The notes: a model not told the origin generated them from the sequence alone. A stretch of 64,000 bases of DNA from Falcatimonas sp. MSJ-15 (GCF_018918265.1 NZ_JAHLQC010000006.1:142212-206211); one strand, 5' to 3'. Numbered from the stretch's first letter, positions 1-9,768 are shown. Numbers and translations: made by a program.

Positions 1-114
1 ATGCTTGACTTTTAATATAAAAAAATGCAAAATAAAAAATGACGATTGGTCATTTACAAATGTTTATCAGTAAGTAATATTATATTTATTTGCTTAAGAA
101 AGGCAGGTATTATT

Positions 115-2100
115 ATGGCAAAAAAATCGAAATTAAAATTAGGTCTTATGGTAGCAGCTGCAGCAGGTGCAGGAGTTGTTGTAGCAAAGAGTAAAAAGAG
201 TTCTCAGGCTAATGTAGAACGTGAGAATGCTAAGAAGCAGTCAGAAGAAGAGAGAAGTAACTATAGAAATACAGAGAGAGGAAAGAACCAGAAAAATAGT
301 AAGGGAATATATTATAGTAATGGTAACTATGAAGCATTTGCACGTCCTGAAAAACCTGAAGGCGTTGATAATAAATATGCTTATCTTGTAGGAAGTGGTC
401 TTGCATCATTAGCAGCTGCATGTTTCCTTGTAAGAGATGGTCAGATGCCTGGAGATCATATAACAATCCTTGAAGCTATGGATATAGCAGGTGGTGCATG
501 TGATGGCATTAATGATCCAACAAGAGGATTTGTAATGCGTGGTGGACGTGAGATGGAGAACCATTTTGAATGTCTTTGGGATTTATTTAGAAGTATTCCA
601 TCAATTGAGACACCGGGTGTATCAGTACTTGATGAATATTATTGGCTTAATAAGCATGATCCTAACTATTCACTTTGTCGTGCAACAGAGAATCGTGGTG
701 ATGATGCACATACAGATGGCAAATTCAATCTTAGTCAGAAAGGCTGTATGGAGATTATGAAGCTCTTTATGACAAAAGATGAAGATCTATATGATAAGAC
801 AATTGAAGATGTATTTGATGAAGAAGTATTCGATTCAACATTCTGGTTATACTGGAGAACAATGTTTGCATTCGAGAACTGGCATTCAGCACTTGAGATG
901 AAGTTATACTTCCAAAGATTTATTCATCATATTGGAGGACTTCCAGACTTTAGTGCTCTTAAGTTCACTAAATACAATCAGTATGATTCACTTATTCTTC
1001 CTATGAAGAGATATCTTGAAGCTGCAGGTGTAAAATTCCAGTTTAATACACAGGTAACTAATGTTGTATTTGAATTTGAAGGCGATAAGAAGATTGCAAA
1101 GACAATTGAGTGCAAGATAGATGGTGAGAAGAAAGAGATTCCACTTACAGAGAATGACCTTGTATTTGTAACAAATGGAAGTTGTACAGAAGGAACAATC
1201 TATGGAGATCAGACACATGCACCTGTTGGTAATGCAGAAGTAAGAAATAGTGGATGTTGGGATCTATGGAAGAACATAGCAAGACAGGATCCATCATTTG
1301 GACATCCTGAGAAGTTCTGTTCAGATATAGAGAAGACTAACTGGGAGTCAGCTACAGTTACAACACTTGATGATAAGATTATTCCATATATTGAGAGAAT
1401 ATGTAAGAGAGATCCAAGAAGTGGTAAAGTAGTAACAGGTGGTATTGTAAGCTGTAAAGATTCAAGCTGGTTACTTAGCTGGACAATCAACAGACAGGTA
1501 CAGTTCAAAGAACAGAGTAAAGATCAGGTATGTGTATGGGTATATGGATTATTCACAGATGCAATCGGTGATTTCGTTAAGAAACCTATGAAAGAATGTA
1601 CTGGTGAAGAGATTACACAGGAATGGTTATATCATCTTGGAGTACCTGTTAATGAGATAGCAGATCTTGCTAAGAATAGTGCAATATGTGTACCTACAAT
1701 GATGCCATATATTACAGCATTCTTCATGCCAAGAAGAAAAGGTGACAGACCGGATGTAATTCCTGATGGATGTGTTAACTTTGCATTCCTTGGACAGTTT
1801 GCAGAGACACCAAGAGATACAATCTTTACAACAGAGTATTCAGTAAGAACAGGTATGGAAGCTGTATATGGCCTGTTAGGTGTAGACAGAGGTGTACCTG
1901 AAGTATGGGGAAGTGTATATGATGTACGAGAGCTTCTTGATAGTTCAGTTAAGTTAATGGATGGCAAATCACCATTAGAGATAGAACTTCCTGGACCACT
2001 TAATGCACTTAAAAAACCTGTAATTAAGGCGATAAAAGGAACTGTAATTGAAAAACTTTTAAGAGACCATGATGTTCTTAAAGACTATATGCTAAAATAG
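115..2100 (+). CDS. ohyA: Oleate hydratase (myosin-cross-reactive antigen family), with N-terminal anchor
   Basis: FAD-dependent fatty-acid hydratase; the family adds water to the cis-9 double bond of oleic and related acids, giving 10-hydroxy fatty acids. This is thought to detoxify host or dietary unsaturated fatty acids. The protein is 661 aa from ATG 115, which follows an AAGAAAGG ribosome site; an upstream in-frame ATG at 46 lacks one. The dinucleotide motif VGSGLASLAAACFLVRDGQ (about residues 92-110) and the MRGGREMENHFECLWDLF segment carrying the family's catalytic glutamate are intact. Typical members begin near YYSNGNYEAFARP. Here about 65 residues precede it: a short hydrophobic stretch (LKLGLMVAAAAGAGVVVA) and a charged linker, suggesting membrane attachment. 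Monocistronic, followed by a terminator hairpin. Family call is certain; the anchor is inferred. Confidence 0.95.
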   Translation: MAKKSKLKLGLMVAAAAGAGVVVAKSKKSSQANVERENAKKQSEEERSNYRNTERGKNQKNSKGIYYSNGNYEAFARPEKPEGVDNKYAYLVGSGLASLAAACFLVRDGQMPGDHITILEAMDIAGGACDGINDPTRGFVMRGGREMENHFECLWDLFRSIPSIETPGVSVLDEYYWLNKHDPNYSLCRATENRGDDAHTDGKFNLSQKGCMEIMKLFMTKDEDLYDKTIEDVFDEEVFDSTFWLYWRTMFAFENWHSALEMKLYFQRFIHHIGGLPDFSALKFTKYNQYDSLILPMKRYLEAAGVKFQFNTQVTNVVFEFEGDKKIAKTIECKIDGEKKEIPLTENDLVFVTNGSCTEGTIYGDQTHAPVGNAEVRNSGCWDLWKNIARQDPSFGHPEKFCSDIEKTNWESATVTTLDDKIIPYIERICKRDPRSGKVVTGGIVSCKDSSWLLSWTINRQVQFKEQSKDQVCVWVYGLFTDAIGDFVKKPMKECTGEEITQEWLYHLGVPVNEIADLAKNSAICVPTMMPYITAFFMPRRKGDRPDVIPDGCVNFAFLGQFAETPRDTIFTTEYSVRTGMEAVYGLLGVDRGVPEVWGSVYDVRELLDSSVKLMDGKSPLEIELPGPLNALKKPVIKAIKGTVIEKLLRDHDVLKDYMLK

Positions 2101-2182
2101 AGATAGAATTTATGATATTATAATAGCATAAATTTTATAAAATATATTAAAGTATCTTTAATAAATTATATAACTAATATGG

Positions 2183-2214
2183 AAACTACTGTCAGAGATG
2201 GCAGTAGTTTTTGT
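2183..2214 (+). terminator. Rho-independent terminator after oleate hydratase
   Basis: AAACTACTGTC pairs with GGCAGTAGTTT around a 6-nt loop and is followed by T residues. It sits about 80 nt after the oleate hydratase stop. Confidence 0.85.
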
Positions 2215-2246
2215 GTTGAGATGAATTAATGAAAAAATATTATGAT

Positions 2247-2458
2247 ATGACGGTCAAAAGGTATTTTGCCCGTCATTTATGATTCATCAGATTACTACAT
2301 GCTACGCATTCCTGTAATCTGACTACACCTCGAAATCCGCTAATTTACTGCCTTTGAGCAGTAAATTGCTACTTTCTTGGTGTAGTGCGAGTCAATAAGG
2401 TATACATCGAAATACATGCAAGCATGTGTCGATGATACCTTTTGACTCTTGAATCATA
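2247..2458. repeat. Intergenic multi-hairpin (cruciform-like) element
   Basis: This stretch between two genes is packed with nested inverted repeats. ATGACGG 2247-2253 pairs with CCGTCAT 2270-2276. TATGATTCA 2279-2287 pairs with TGAATCATA 2450-2458 and encloses CAGATTAC/GTAATCTG (2288/2314), ACTACACC/GGTGTAGT (2322/2379), a 10-bp stem AATTTACTGC/GCAGTAAATT (2342/2358), and a composite hairpin of AAGGTAT, CATCGA and ACATGC with their complements (2397-2441). No ORF is supported. It could be a structured RNA or a palindromic repeat of the kind dispersed in genomes. Its size matches the two elements at 28.86-29.44 kb, but I see no shared sequence. Confidence 0.55.
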
Positions 2459-2581
2459 TTATCAATTGACATCTGCAAAGAATTGTGTTAAAACAAAATT
2501 CGCCAAATTATTAAAAGAATAATATTGACCGATGATTACAAAGAATGATAATTAATAATGATATGGAAAAGAGGAGAACTG

Positions 2582-3943
2582 ATGAAGGAGAAAAAGAAAT
2601 ATGAAATGGACATGTGCAATGGTCCAATAATTAGTAAGATGCTTATATTTGCAATACCGCTTATGTGCTCTAGTATATTGCAGTTATTATTCAATGCGGC
2701 AGATATTGTTGTAGTAGGTAAGTTCGCTGGTGATAATTCACTTGGAGCAGTAGGTTCGACAACAGCGCTTATTAATCTGTTAGTTAATCTTTTTATGGGA
2801 TTGTCTGTAGGAGCTAATGTTCTTGCAGCCAGAGATTATGGTGGCAATCGCAAGGATGAACTTAGTAAGACTGTTCATACATCTATGATGTTAAGTATAA
2901 TAAGTGGAATTATACTTACATTTGTAGGGGTCTTGTTCTCAAGACAGATACTTATATTAATGAAATCACCAGATGAGATACTTCCGTTAGCGTCATTGTA
3001 TCTTAAGATATATTTTATTGGTATGCCTGCATCTATGGCATATAATTTTGGAAGTGCTATATTAAGATCAGTTGGAGACACCAAACGACCATTATATTTT
3101 CTTTTTGCAGCGGGAATAGTTAATGTTATACTTAATCTTATATTTGTAATTGTGTTTAATATGGATGTTGCCGGAGTTGCACTTGCGACTATAATATCGC
3201 AATATATATCTGCTTTTCTTGTAATAAGATGTCTTATGAGAGAATCAGAAGGAATCAAACTTCATATATCAAAGCTTAAGATACACAAAGACAAACTTAT
3301 GCCAATATTAAGAGTGGGTATCCCGGCAGGTTTTCAGGGCGTTATCTTCTCACTGTCTAATGTTGTAATTCAGTCATCAGTTAATATATTTGGTAATATC
3401 ATTGTATCTGGTAATTCAGCAGCACAGAATATTGAAGGCTTTATATATGTAGGAATGAATGCATTCTATCAGGCAGCAATATCATTCACAAGCCAGAATA
3501 TGGGAGCAGGTAAAAAAGAAAGAGTTAGAAAGATTGCAATATCAGCACAGATTCTTGTTATACTTACAGGACTTATACTTGGACTTACAGCATTATTTAG
3601 CGGAAGATGGCTTCTTAGAATATATACTAATAATCCTGAAGTAATAGAAGCAGGAATGAAGAGAATGATTGTTATAACAACTACATATTTTTTATGTGGA
3701 ATGATGGACGTAATGGTTGGAATAATGAGAGGACTTGGATATTCAATAATTCCTATGATTGTATCACTTGTTGGTGCATGTGGATTAAGACTTATCTGGA
3801 TAGCAACTGTATTTCAGATACCACAATATCATAATGTAACAACTGTATATGTTGCATATCCAATATCGTGGGCAATTACATTTACAATACATGTTATTAC
3901 ATATATAATAATCAGACAGAGGCTTGGTCTTGGTAAAAAGTAA
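2582..3943 (+). CDS. MATE family efflux transporter
   Basis: Integral membrane antiporter of the multidrug and toxic compound extrusion family, 453 aa with about twelve hydrophobic segments in two similar halves, the usual MATE length. The opening, including PIISKMLIFAIPLMCSSILQ and NAADIVVVGKFAG, is typical of clostridial DinF/NorM-like members. Such proteins export cationic drugs or metabolites using Na+ or H+ gradients; the substrate here is unknown. ATG 2582 is chosen because GAGGAG lies 5 nt upstream; an in-frame ATG at 2558 would put that site inside the gene. The EamA transporter follows 21 nt downstream, so the two are probably co-transcribed. Confidence 0.93.
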   Translation: MKEKKKYEMDMCNGPIISKMLIFAIPLMCSSILQLLFNAADIVVVGKFAGDNSLGAVGSTTALINLLVNLFMGLSVGANVLAARDYGGNRKDELSKTVHTSMMLSIISGIILTFVGVLFSRQILILMKSPDEILPLASLYLKIYFIGMPASMAYNFGSAILRSVGDTKRPLYFLFAAGIVNVILNLIFVIVFNMDVAGVALATIISQYISAFLVIRCLMRESEGIKLHISKLKIHKDKLMPILRVGIPAGFQGVIFSLSNVVIQSSVNIFGNIIVSGNSAAQNIEGFIYVGMNAFYQAAISFTSQNMGAGKKERVRKIAISAQILVILTGLILGLTALFSGRWLLRIYTNNPEVIEAGMKRMIVITTTYFLCGMMDVMVGIMRGLGYSIIPMIVSLVGACGLRLIWIATVFQIPQYHNVTTVYVAYPISWAITFTIHVITYIIIRQRLGLGKK

Positions 3944-3964
3944 AAGTGAGGAAAAAGAGGGAAA

Positions 3965-4921
3965 ATGGAAAACAAAAAGAATACTAACGAAAAAGAAAAT
4001 TTTCTACAAAAGACACTTGTAGTTGCATTGTTGGCAGCAATATGTACATTCCTGTGGGGAAGTGCATTTCCATGTATTAAGATAGGATATCGTCTTTTTG
4101 ATATTCCGTCAGATAATACATATACGCAGATATTGTTTGCAGGAATCAGATTTACACTTGCAGGAATACTTACAATATTAATTGGAAGTGTACTAAACAG
4201 AGAATTGCTTGTTCCTAAGAAAAAGTCAATACCTAATATAATAAAATTGTCAATGTTTCAGACAGTTTTACAATATATATTTTTTTATATGGGACTTGCA
4301 AGAACAAGTGGCGTAAAATCTTCTATAATTGAAGGCTCTAATACATTCATAGCAATATTAATAGCTTGTCTAGTATTTAAACAGGAGAAACTTAATCTTA
4401 AGAAGATATTAGGCTGTGTTATAGGTTTTGCCGGAGTTGTACTTGTTAATATAACAAAAGATGGAATTGATATGAATATGACATTCATGGGTGAAGGTGC
4501 AATTCTTATGTCAGCCGTAGCTTATGCGATATCTTCAGGACTTATTAAGATATATTCAAAGGATGATAACCCTGTAATGTTAAGTGGATATCAGTTCTTA
4601 TTTGGTGGAATCCTTCTTATGATAGCAGGTTTTGCAATGGGTGGAAGAATTACACAAGTAAATCCACAGGGAATAATGATGCTTATATATCTTGCATGTA
4701 TATCAGCAGTTGCATATTCACTATGGGGAGTACTATTAAAATATAATCCGGTTTCTAAAGTCGCAGTATTTGGTTTTATGAATCCGGTATTTGGAGTAAT
4801 CTTATCAGCATGGTGGCTTAATGAGACAGGTAATGACCTTGGTGTAAAAGCACTTATAGCACTTGTATTTGTATGTATTGGAATATATATAGTTAATCGA
4901 AAAGATAAGGTTACAGAATAA
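3965..4921 (+). CDS. DMT/EamA family transporter
   Basis: Drug/metabolite transporter superfamily permease of 318 aa with about ten hydrophobic helices in two EamA repeats (residues about 15-155 and 170-312). The LWGSAFPCIKIGY motif in helix 1 and the GFMNPVFGVILSAWWLNE motif in the second repeat are typical. Members export amino acids, nucleosides or other small metabolites; substrate cannot be told from sequence. A GAGG-rich ribosome site precedes the ATG, and the gene lies 21 nt after the MATE transporter, so both probably form one export operon. Confidence 0.92.
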   Translation: MENKKNTNEKENFLQKTLVVALLAAICTFLWGSAFPCIKIGYRLFDIPSDNTYTQILFAGIRFTLAGILTILIGSVLNRELLVPKKKSIPNIIKLSMFQTVLQYIFFYMGLARTSGVKSSIIEGSNTFIAILIACLVFKQEKLNLKKILGCVIGFAGVVLVNITKDGIDMNMTFMGEGAILMSAVAYAISSGLIKIYSKDDNPVMLSGYQFLFGGILLMIAGFAMGGRITQVNPQGIMMLIYLACISAVAYSLWGVLLKYNPVSKVAVFGFMNPVFGVILSAWWLNETGNDLGVKALIALVFVCIGIYIVNRKDKVTE

Positions 4922-5009
4922 AATAAATTATAGCATTATATATGTTTTGCCGATAGATTGTGTATAACTTGTAAAAAATAGGAATACATATCTGGGGGAA
5001 TGATATAAT

Positions 5010-7133
5010 ATGAAAAATATAATGTTTATATTTAAACGGGATATGAAGAATCTCGTTACTAATATTTTTGCACTCTTAATAGCGGGGGGATTATGTTTTA
5101 TTCCCTCGCTATATGCATGGTTTAATATATACTCAAACTGGGATCCTTATGCTAATACTTCGGCAGTTAATATAGCAGTATTTTCAGAAGATGAAGGATA
5201 TACAGATGAAGATGGTAATTATAGTAATATAGGAGAGCAGGTACTTGAAAGTGTGAAGAAAAGTACGAGTATCGGCTGGGTATTTACTGATACAAAAGAT
5301 GATGCAATAGAGGGCGTAAAAAGTGGAAAATACTATGCGGCTGTTATTATAAATAACAGTTTTACTTATAATATATATAACATTTCTAAACAGGATTATA
5401 AGAATCCTACAATCACTTATTATGAGAATTCTAAGAAGAATGCTGTTGCAGCTAAGATAACAGATACAGCAGTGTCAACACTTAAGACAAGTATTAATGC
5501 AAGCCTTATTAAGACTATGGCGGGAACAGTATTTGACAAGACTAATGTAGTCGCTGATAAGCTTAATAACTCTGAATCAATAGATAATATGATATCAGAA
5601 GTAGAAGAGATAAGTGATAAGCTTACACAGATGAGTACAACAATTGATACATTTATATCTAATAATAATGAACTTGTACAGTCTATGTCAGATATGAAGT
5701 CACAGATTCCTCTTATTAATGACAGAATAGATTCAGGTATTAATAAGCTTAATCAGACAAAGACACAGTTTGGAACATCAACACAAGATGCAGATTTATT
5801 TGCAAGTGAATTATCAGCCATGACAGACAGCATATCACAATCAGCTGATACAATCAGGCAGACACTTAATAATGCAAAGATTGATGAAGGCTTAGATACT
5901 GTTAAGACAAGTATATCTATGGCTCTTAATGATACGAAGAATCTTGAGAATGATCTTAATACACTTGTAAAAGCGGTAATTAATGAAAATACAGGAATAG
6001 CTGCATCAGATACAATTCAGAATATAAAAAATTACATAAATCAGATAAATCAGATATTATCACAGATAGAAGTTAATCTTGACATAATACCTGATATTAC
6101 AGGTGATTCAATAAAGAAGATCTTAGATAATAGCATAACACAGGTTGATAATCTGAAAAAAATATATAATAACAGTCTGAAGCCACAACTTTTGACACTT
6201 ACTAATAATATGACGACAGTAATTGATGATGTTAATACATTTCTTACAGGAATAGCATCTACTGTCAATGGAGTGAGTGATGTGATTAATAGCGCAGATA
6301 CTACAGTTAATAACATTAATGACAGCCTTATAGCGACTAAACAGGTTGTTGATGATGTTAATAATAAGCTGCAGTCAGCAATTAATGAGATGAGAGATAA
6401 AGATTATGATGAGAAAAAAGAGATACTTATTAATCTCTTATCAGGAGATCCAAAGACACTTTCAGAATTTTTCTCAGAGCCTGTTAAAGTACATACAGAG
6501 CTTATATATGAGATTGCAAATTATGGTTCAGGCGTTGCACCATTTTATACAGTACTTGCAATATGGGTTGGTGCACTTGTGCTTGTATCACTGATAAAAG
6601 TCGATGCAGATAAAAAAGGGCTTGATAATCCAAAGTTATATGAGCTGTTTTTTGGAAGATATCTTTTATTTTTCCTGCTTGGGCAGGTTCAGACAGTTAT
6701 ATGCGTACTTGGAGACATATATCTTATAAAATGTCAGGTAGTATATCCGGGACTGTTTTTACTAGCTTCATGTCTTACAAGCCTAACATTTACATTGTTA
6801 ATCTATGCACTTACTATATCATTTGGTGATGTAGGTAAAGCAATATCGGTTGTAATGATAGTTCTTCAGATAGCAGGTTCAGGTGGAACATATCCGATAG
6901 AGATACTTCCGTCATTCTACCAGGCTGTATATATATTCTTCCCATTCCCGTATGCAATCAATGCATTAAGAGAAACTGTAGGAGGAATGTATGGAGATAC
7001 ATACGTTATGTCAATATTACAGCTTCTTATATTTGCAGTTGCATCACTCTTATTAGGGCTTGTAATACGAAAACCTTTTATAAAAGTTAATCACTTTATG
7101 GAGAAACGAATGAAGGATACTAAGATGATGTAG
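5010..7133 (+). CDS. YhgE/Pip family membrane protein (first of two paralogs)
   Basis: 707-aa protein with the YhgE/Pip layout: an N-terminal transmembrane helix with the signature PSLYAWFNIYSNWDPYANT (about residues 29-47), a long extracytoplasmic region rich in Thr/Asp/Asn with predicted coiled coil (about 180-470), and five to six C-terminal transmembrane helices related to ABC-2 permeases (about 510-700). Homologs include the Lactococcus phage infection protein Pip and ESX-associated EsaA-like proteins. Function is unclear; roles in envelope transport or as a phage receptor are proposed for relatives. A GGGGGA ribosome site lies upstream. It is followed by a small split membrane-protein gene and a second paralog, forming one operon. 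Confidence 0.9.
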   Translation: MKNIMFIFKRDMKNLVTNIFALLIAGGLCFIPSLYAWFNIYSNWDPYANTSAVNIAVFSEDEGYTDEDGNYSNIGEQVLESVKKSTSIGWVFTDTKDDAIEGVKSGKYYAAVIINNSFTYNIYNISKQDYKNPTITYYENSKKNAVAAKITDTAVSTLKTSINASLIKTMAGTVFDKTNVVADKLNNSESIDNMISEVEEISDKLTQMSTTIDTFISNNNELVQSMSDMKSQIPLINDRIDSGINKLNQTKTQFGTSTQDADLFASELSAMTDSISQSADTIRQTLNNAKIDEGLDTVKTSISMALNDTKNLENDLNTLVKAVINENTGIAASDTIQNIKNYINQINQILSQIEVNLDIIPDITGDSIKKILDNSITQVDNLKKIYNNSLKPQLLTLTNNMTTVIDDVNTFLTGIASTVNGVSDVINSADTTVNNINDSLIATKQVVDDVNNKLQSAINEMRDKDYDEKKEILINLLSGDPKTLSEFFSEPVKVHTELIYEIANYGSGVAPFYTVLAIWVGALVLVSLIKVDADKKGLDNPKLYELFFGRYLLFFLLGQVQTVICVLGDIYLIKCQVVYPGLFLLASCLTSLTFTLLIYALTISFGDVGKAISVVMIVLQIAGSGGTYPIEILPSFYQAVYIFFPFPYAINALRETVGGMYGDTYVMSILQLLIFAVASLLLGLVIRKPFIKVNHFMEKRMKDTKMM

Positions 7134-7144
7134 GAGGAATTAGT

Positions 7145-7237
7145 ATGAGCAGAGAGAAGAAAAATAATCAAAAAACAGATGTTAGGGTTAATGATGAAGA
7201 TACTATAAAATATAAAGAGATATATGATATGATATGA
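7145..7237 (+). CDS. 30-residue ORF, probable 5' part of a split small membrane-protein gene
   Basis: ATG 7145 follows GGAGGAATTAGT, a strong ribosome site just after the first YhgE/Pip gene. The peptide MSREKKNNQKTDVRVNDEDT continues ten further residues to KEIYDMI and stops at TGA 7235-7237. The stop overlaps the ATG of the next ORF (ATGA), and three tandem copies of TATGA occupy 7223-7237. Removing one 5-nt copy would join this ORF and the next into a single ~138-aa reading frame (EIYDMI-IEYERK). It is either a translationally coupled leader or a frameshifted or phase-variable start of the following gene. Confidence 0.5.
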   Translation: MSREKKNNQKTDVRVNDEDTIKYKEIYDMI

Positions 7238-7566
7238 TAATTGAATATGAGAGAAAAATTCATATTAAAAATGAGAAAAGAATTAAAATAGGACTTAGAT
7301 GTATAATAATAATTCCTATGATATTTTTATTTTTACTTTTTGTTACAGAGAGTTCAAAGGTAATATTTTTGATACTATGGATAGTGTCGTTATTTGTAAT
7401 AGCATCCTATCTTATTGCTGTTGAATATATGGATTATAATCTGCAAAAGAAGATTAAAGAGTTCACAGGTGATGAAGATGCAGAATTTGATGGACTTTTA
7501 GGTGATGATCTTATGCAGGTACATGAGACACTTAAGAGAATAAAGCAAAGAGAAGGTGATATGTAA
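7234..7566 (+). CDS. Small two-helix membrane protein between YhgE/Pip paralogs
   Basis: 110-aa protein of unknown family with a basic N terminus, two adjacent hydrophobic helices (about residues 22-38 and 44-64) and an acidic C-terminal tail (GDEDAEFDGLLGDDLMQVHE). It has no ribosome site of its own; the ATG overlaps the stop of the upstream 30-codon ORF, so it needs coupling or frame restoration. Its TAA overlaps the ATG of the next YhgE/Pip gene by one base, indicating tight translational coupling. By context it may be an accessory subunit of the YhgE/Pip pair. Function unknown. Confidence 0.7.
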   Translation: MIIEYERKIHIKNEKRIKIGLRCIIIIPMIFLFLLFVTESSKVIFLILWIVSLFVIASYLIAVEYMDYNLQKKIKEFTGDEDAEFDGLLGDDLMQVHETLKRIKQREGDM

Positions 7567-9704
7567 TGAAGATGATATTGCAGATATTTAGAAAAGATGC
7601 GAGAAGAATAAGTACTAATGTAGTTGCAGTTGTAGTAATAATGGGACTTTGTATATTACCATGTCTGTATGCGTGGTTTAATATTATATCTAACTGGGAT
7701 CCGTATGGTGCAGATGCGACATCGAATATAAAAGTTGCTGTATATTCAGAGGATAAGGGAATAGACATAAGCGGAATAGAACTTAATGTAGGAGCATCTG
7801 TTGTATCAGCACTTGAGAGTAATACTACAATAGGCTGGGTATTTACACAAAGTGCATCAGATGGAATTAATGGTGTATATGCAGGAGATTATTATGCAGC
7901 ACTCATTATACCTGAGAATTTTACAGAGAATATTATAAGTTTTGCAAAAGGCGAAGTTATTAATCCAGAGATTATATATTATGAGAATGATAAAAAGAAT
8001 GCAATAGCACCAAAGATTACAGCTAAGGCAAAGACAGCGGTACAGAATCAGGTTAATGCCACATTCATTGGAACAATAGCAGAGACTGTAACTAAAATTG
8101 GAAGTGGTATAAGTAATATAACTGGTGGGACTGTTATGAGCGAATTAGATTCACAGTTAGCTAAGACTAATAGTAGCTTTGTGCAATATATTAATATAAT
8201 TGATTCATTAATTACAGTTACTGAATCTGCAAAAGGTACAGTAGCATCGACAGATGCACTTACATCTAATTTTAATACTATAACATCAGCAGGAAGAAGT
8301 ACTATATCAGGAATGCAGAGTATGCTTCTTACAGCGTCACAGACAACAGAGACTATGACAATGCTTGTTAATTATAGCCTTGATCTTATAGAAGATAATC
8401 TTACCGGAATATCTAAAAAGATTGAGAATACATTAACAGTACTGACGAATACAGGAGATTTTGTAGATATTAGTGTAGATGGTGTGACACAGGTAGTTCC
8501 TTATATGAGAGAGCTTTTTAATGGAACAATAACTAATACAGGTATTGATGAGAATAAATATGCAGGTGAGATTGCAGCGATTCGTGCAGATTTTGACAGA
8601 TTAGAGAATGAGATTAATTCACTTAATTCTGGAAAAGAACTTACAATTTCAGAGATTAAGAAAGTCAAAGACAGCATTAAGAGCGAAACCGACAGATGCT
8701 TAATGGCAGTACAAAGTGTGAAAAATTCATACAATTATACAGTAAAACCAAAACTTAATGAGGATATGTATGGATTACAGGCATCACTTATGGATGCGTC
8801 AGAATTATTAGCTTCAATGTCTGGAGATTTTACAGATCTTACGATTGATATATCAAAATATTCAGATTCAATAACAAAAGGAACAGATAGTCTTAAAGCA
8901 TCAAGAGCTGAAGCTGAAGAAGTGCTTAACAATATTAATATGATATCTGACAGACTAAAAGTTTTGTCTGACAGCGAATCATTTAACGAGATGATTAATA
9001 TAATTACTTCAGATTCTGTTAATGCATCTGAGTTTGCAGAATCTCCGGTATATATGGAGACAGAGAAGATATATCCGATAGAAACGTATGGATCACAGAT
9101 GGCAGCATTCTATACGATACTTGCAATATGGTTTGGTTCACTTATTCTTGTTGCGATTATACATGTAACAGTTCATGAAGGAGATGGCATTACAGGAGTA
9201 AAACCATGGCAGGCATATTTTGGAAGATATATAACATTCTTCCTTATTGGTCAGGTACAGGCATTATTAACAGTGCTCGGTAATGTATATTATATAGAGA
9301 TACAGTGTATACATCCGTTTTTGTATTGGTTTGCAACTTCACAATGCAGCTTTATGTTTACAATCTTCATATATTCATTGACAGTAGCATTTGGTAATGT
9401 TGGTGAAGCATTAGCAGTAATAATTATGGTAATACAGGTTGCAGGAGCTGGTGGAACATTTCCTATAGAAGTATTACCAAAGGCATATCAGCTTATATAT
9501 AATTATCTGCCATTCAAATTTGGAATGACAGCAATCAAAGAGACAATAGGTGGAATGTACAGACTAGATTATCTTAAGAGTATAATGTCTTTGTATGCTT
9601 ATGTAGGAATTTCACTTATAATAGGAATTCTTGTAGCGATACCATTTAGAAGACTTAACAAGATGATTGAGCATAGTAAAGAGAAGACAGGATTTATGAT
9701 ATAA
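7566..9704 (+). CDS. YhgE/Pip family membrane protein (second paralog)
   Basis: 712-aa paralog of the gene at 5010, sharing the N-terminal signature PCLYAWFNIISNWDPYGAD, a long Ser/Thr-rich extracytoplasmic coiled-coil region (about residues 170-485) and a C-terminal multi-helix domain ending with GAGGTFPIEVLPKAYQLIYN, which mirrors GSGGTYPIEILPSFYQAVYI in the first copy. It starts at an ATG overlapping the TAA of the preceding small gene. Two paralogs in tandem suggest a heteromeric complex, an inference. No terminator is evident after it; the next gene has its own promoter. Confidence 0.9.
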   Translation: MKMILQIFRKDARRISTNVVAVVVIMGLCILPCLYAWFNIISNWDPYGADATSNIKVAVYSEDKGIDISGIELNVGASVVSALESNTTIGWVFTQSASDGINGVYAGDYYAALIIPENFTENIISFAKGEVINPEIIYYENDKKNAIAPKITAKAKTAVQNQVNATFIGTIAETVTKIGSGISNITGGTVMSELDSQLAKTNSSFVQYINIIDSLITVTESAKGTVASTDALTSNFNTITSAGRSTISGMQSMLLTASQTTETMTMLVNYSLDLIEDNLTGISKKIENTLTVLTNTGDFVDISVDGVTQVVPYMRELFNGTITNTGIDENKYAGEIAAIRADFDRLENEINSLNSGKELTISEIKKVKDSIKSETDRCLMAVQSVKNSYNYTVKPKLNEDMYGLQASLMDASELLASMSGDFTDLTIDISKYSDSITKGTDSLKASRAEAEEVLNNINMISDRLKVLSDSESFNEMINIITSDSVNASEFAESPVYMETEKIYPIETYGSQMAAFYTILAIWFGSLILVAIIHVTVHEGDGITGVKPWQAYFGRYITFFLIGQVQALLTVLGNVYYIEIQCIHPFLYWFATSQCSFMFTIFIYSLTVAFGNVGEALAVIIMVIQVAGAGGTFPIEVLPKAYQLIYNYLPFKFGMTAIKETIGGMYRLDYLKSIMSLYAYVGISLIIGILVAIPFRRLNKMIEHSKEKTGFMI

Positions 9705-9730
9705 TCTAATATTATATTTATACGAAAATG

Positions 9731-9768
9731 GTTCAACTTATTGAACTAATATTGAACTTAAATTGAAC
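9731..9768. promoter_or_regulatory. Phased TTGAAC operator-like repeats
   Basis: GTTCAA at 9731-9736 is followed by three TTGAAC copies at 9741, 9752 and 9763, exactly 11 bp apart, so they present on the same face of the helix. The middle copy is also the -35 of the best promoter for the HTH-aminotransferase gene. This is likely a cooperative operator; the downstream HTH protein is the obvious candidate binder (inference). Confidence 0.55.
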
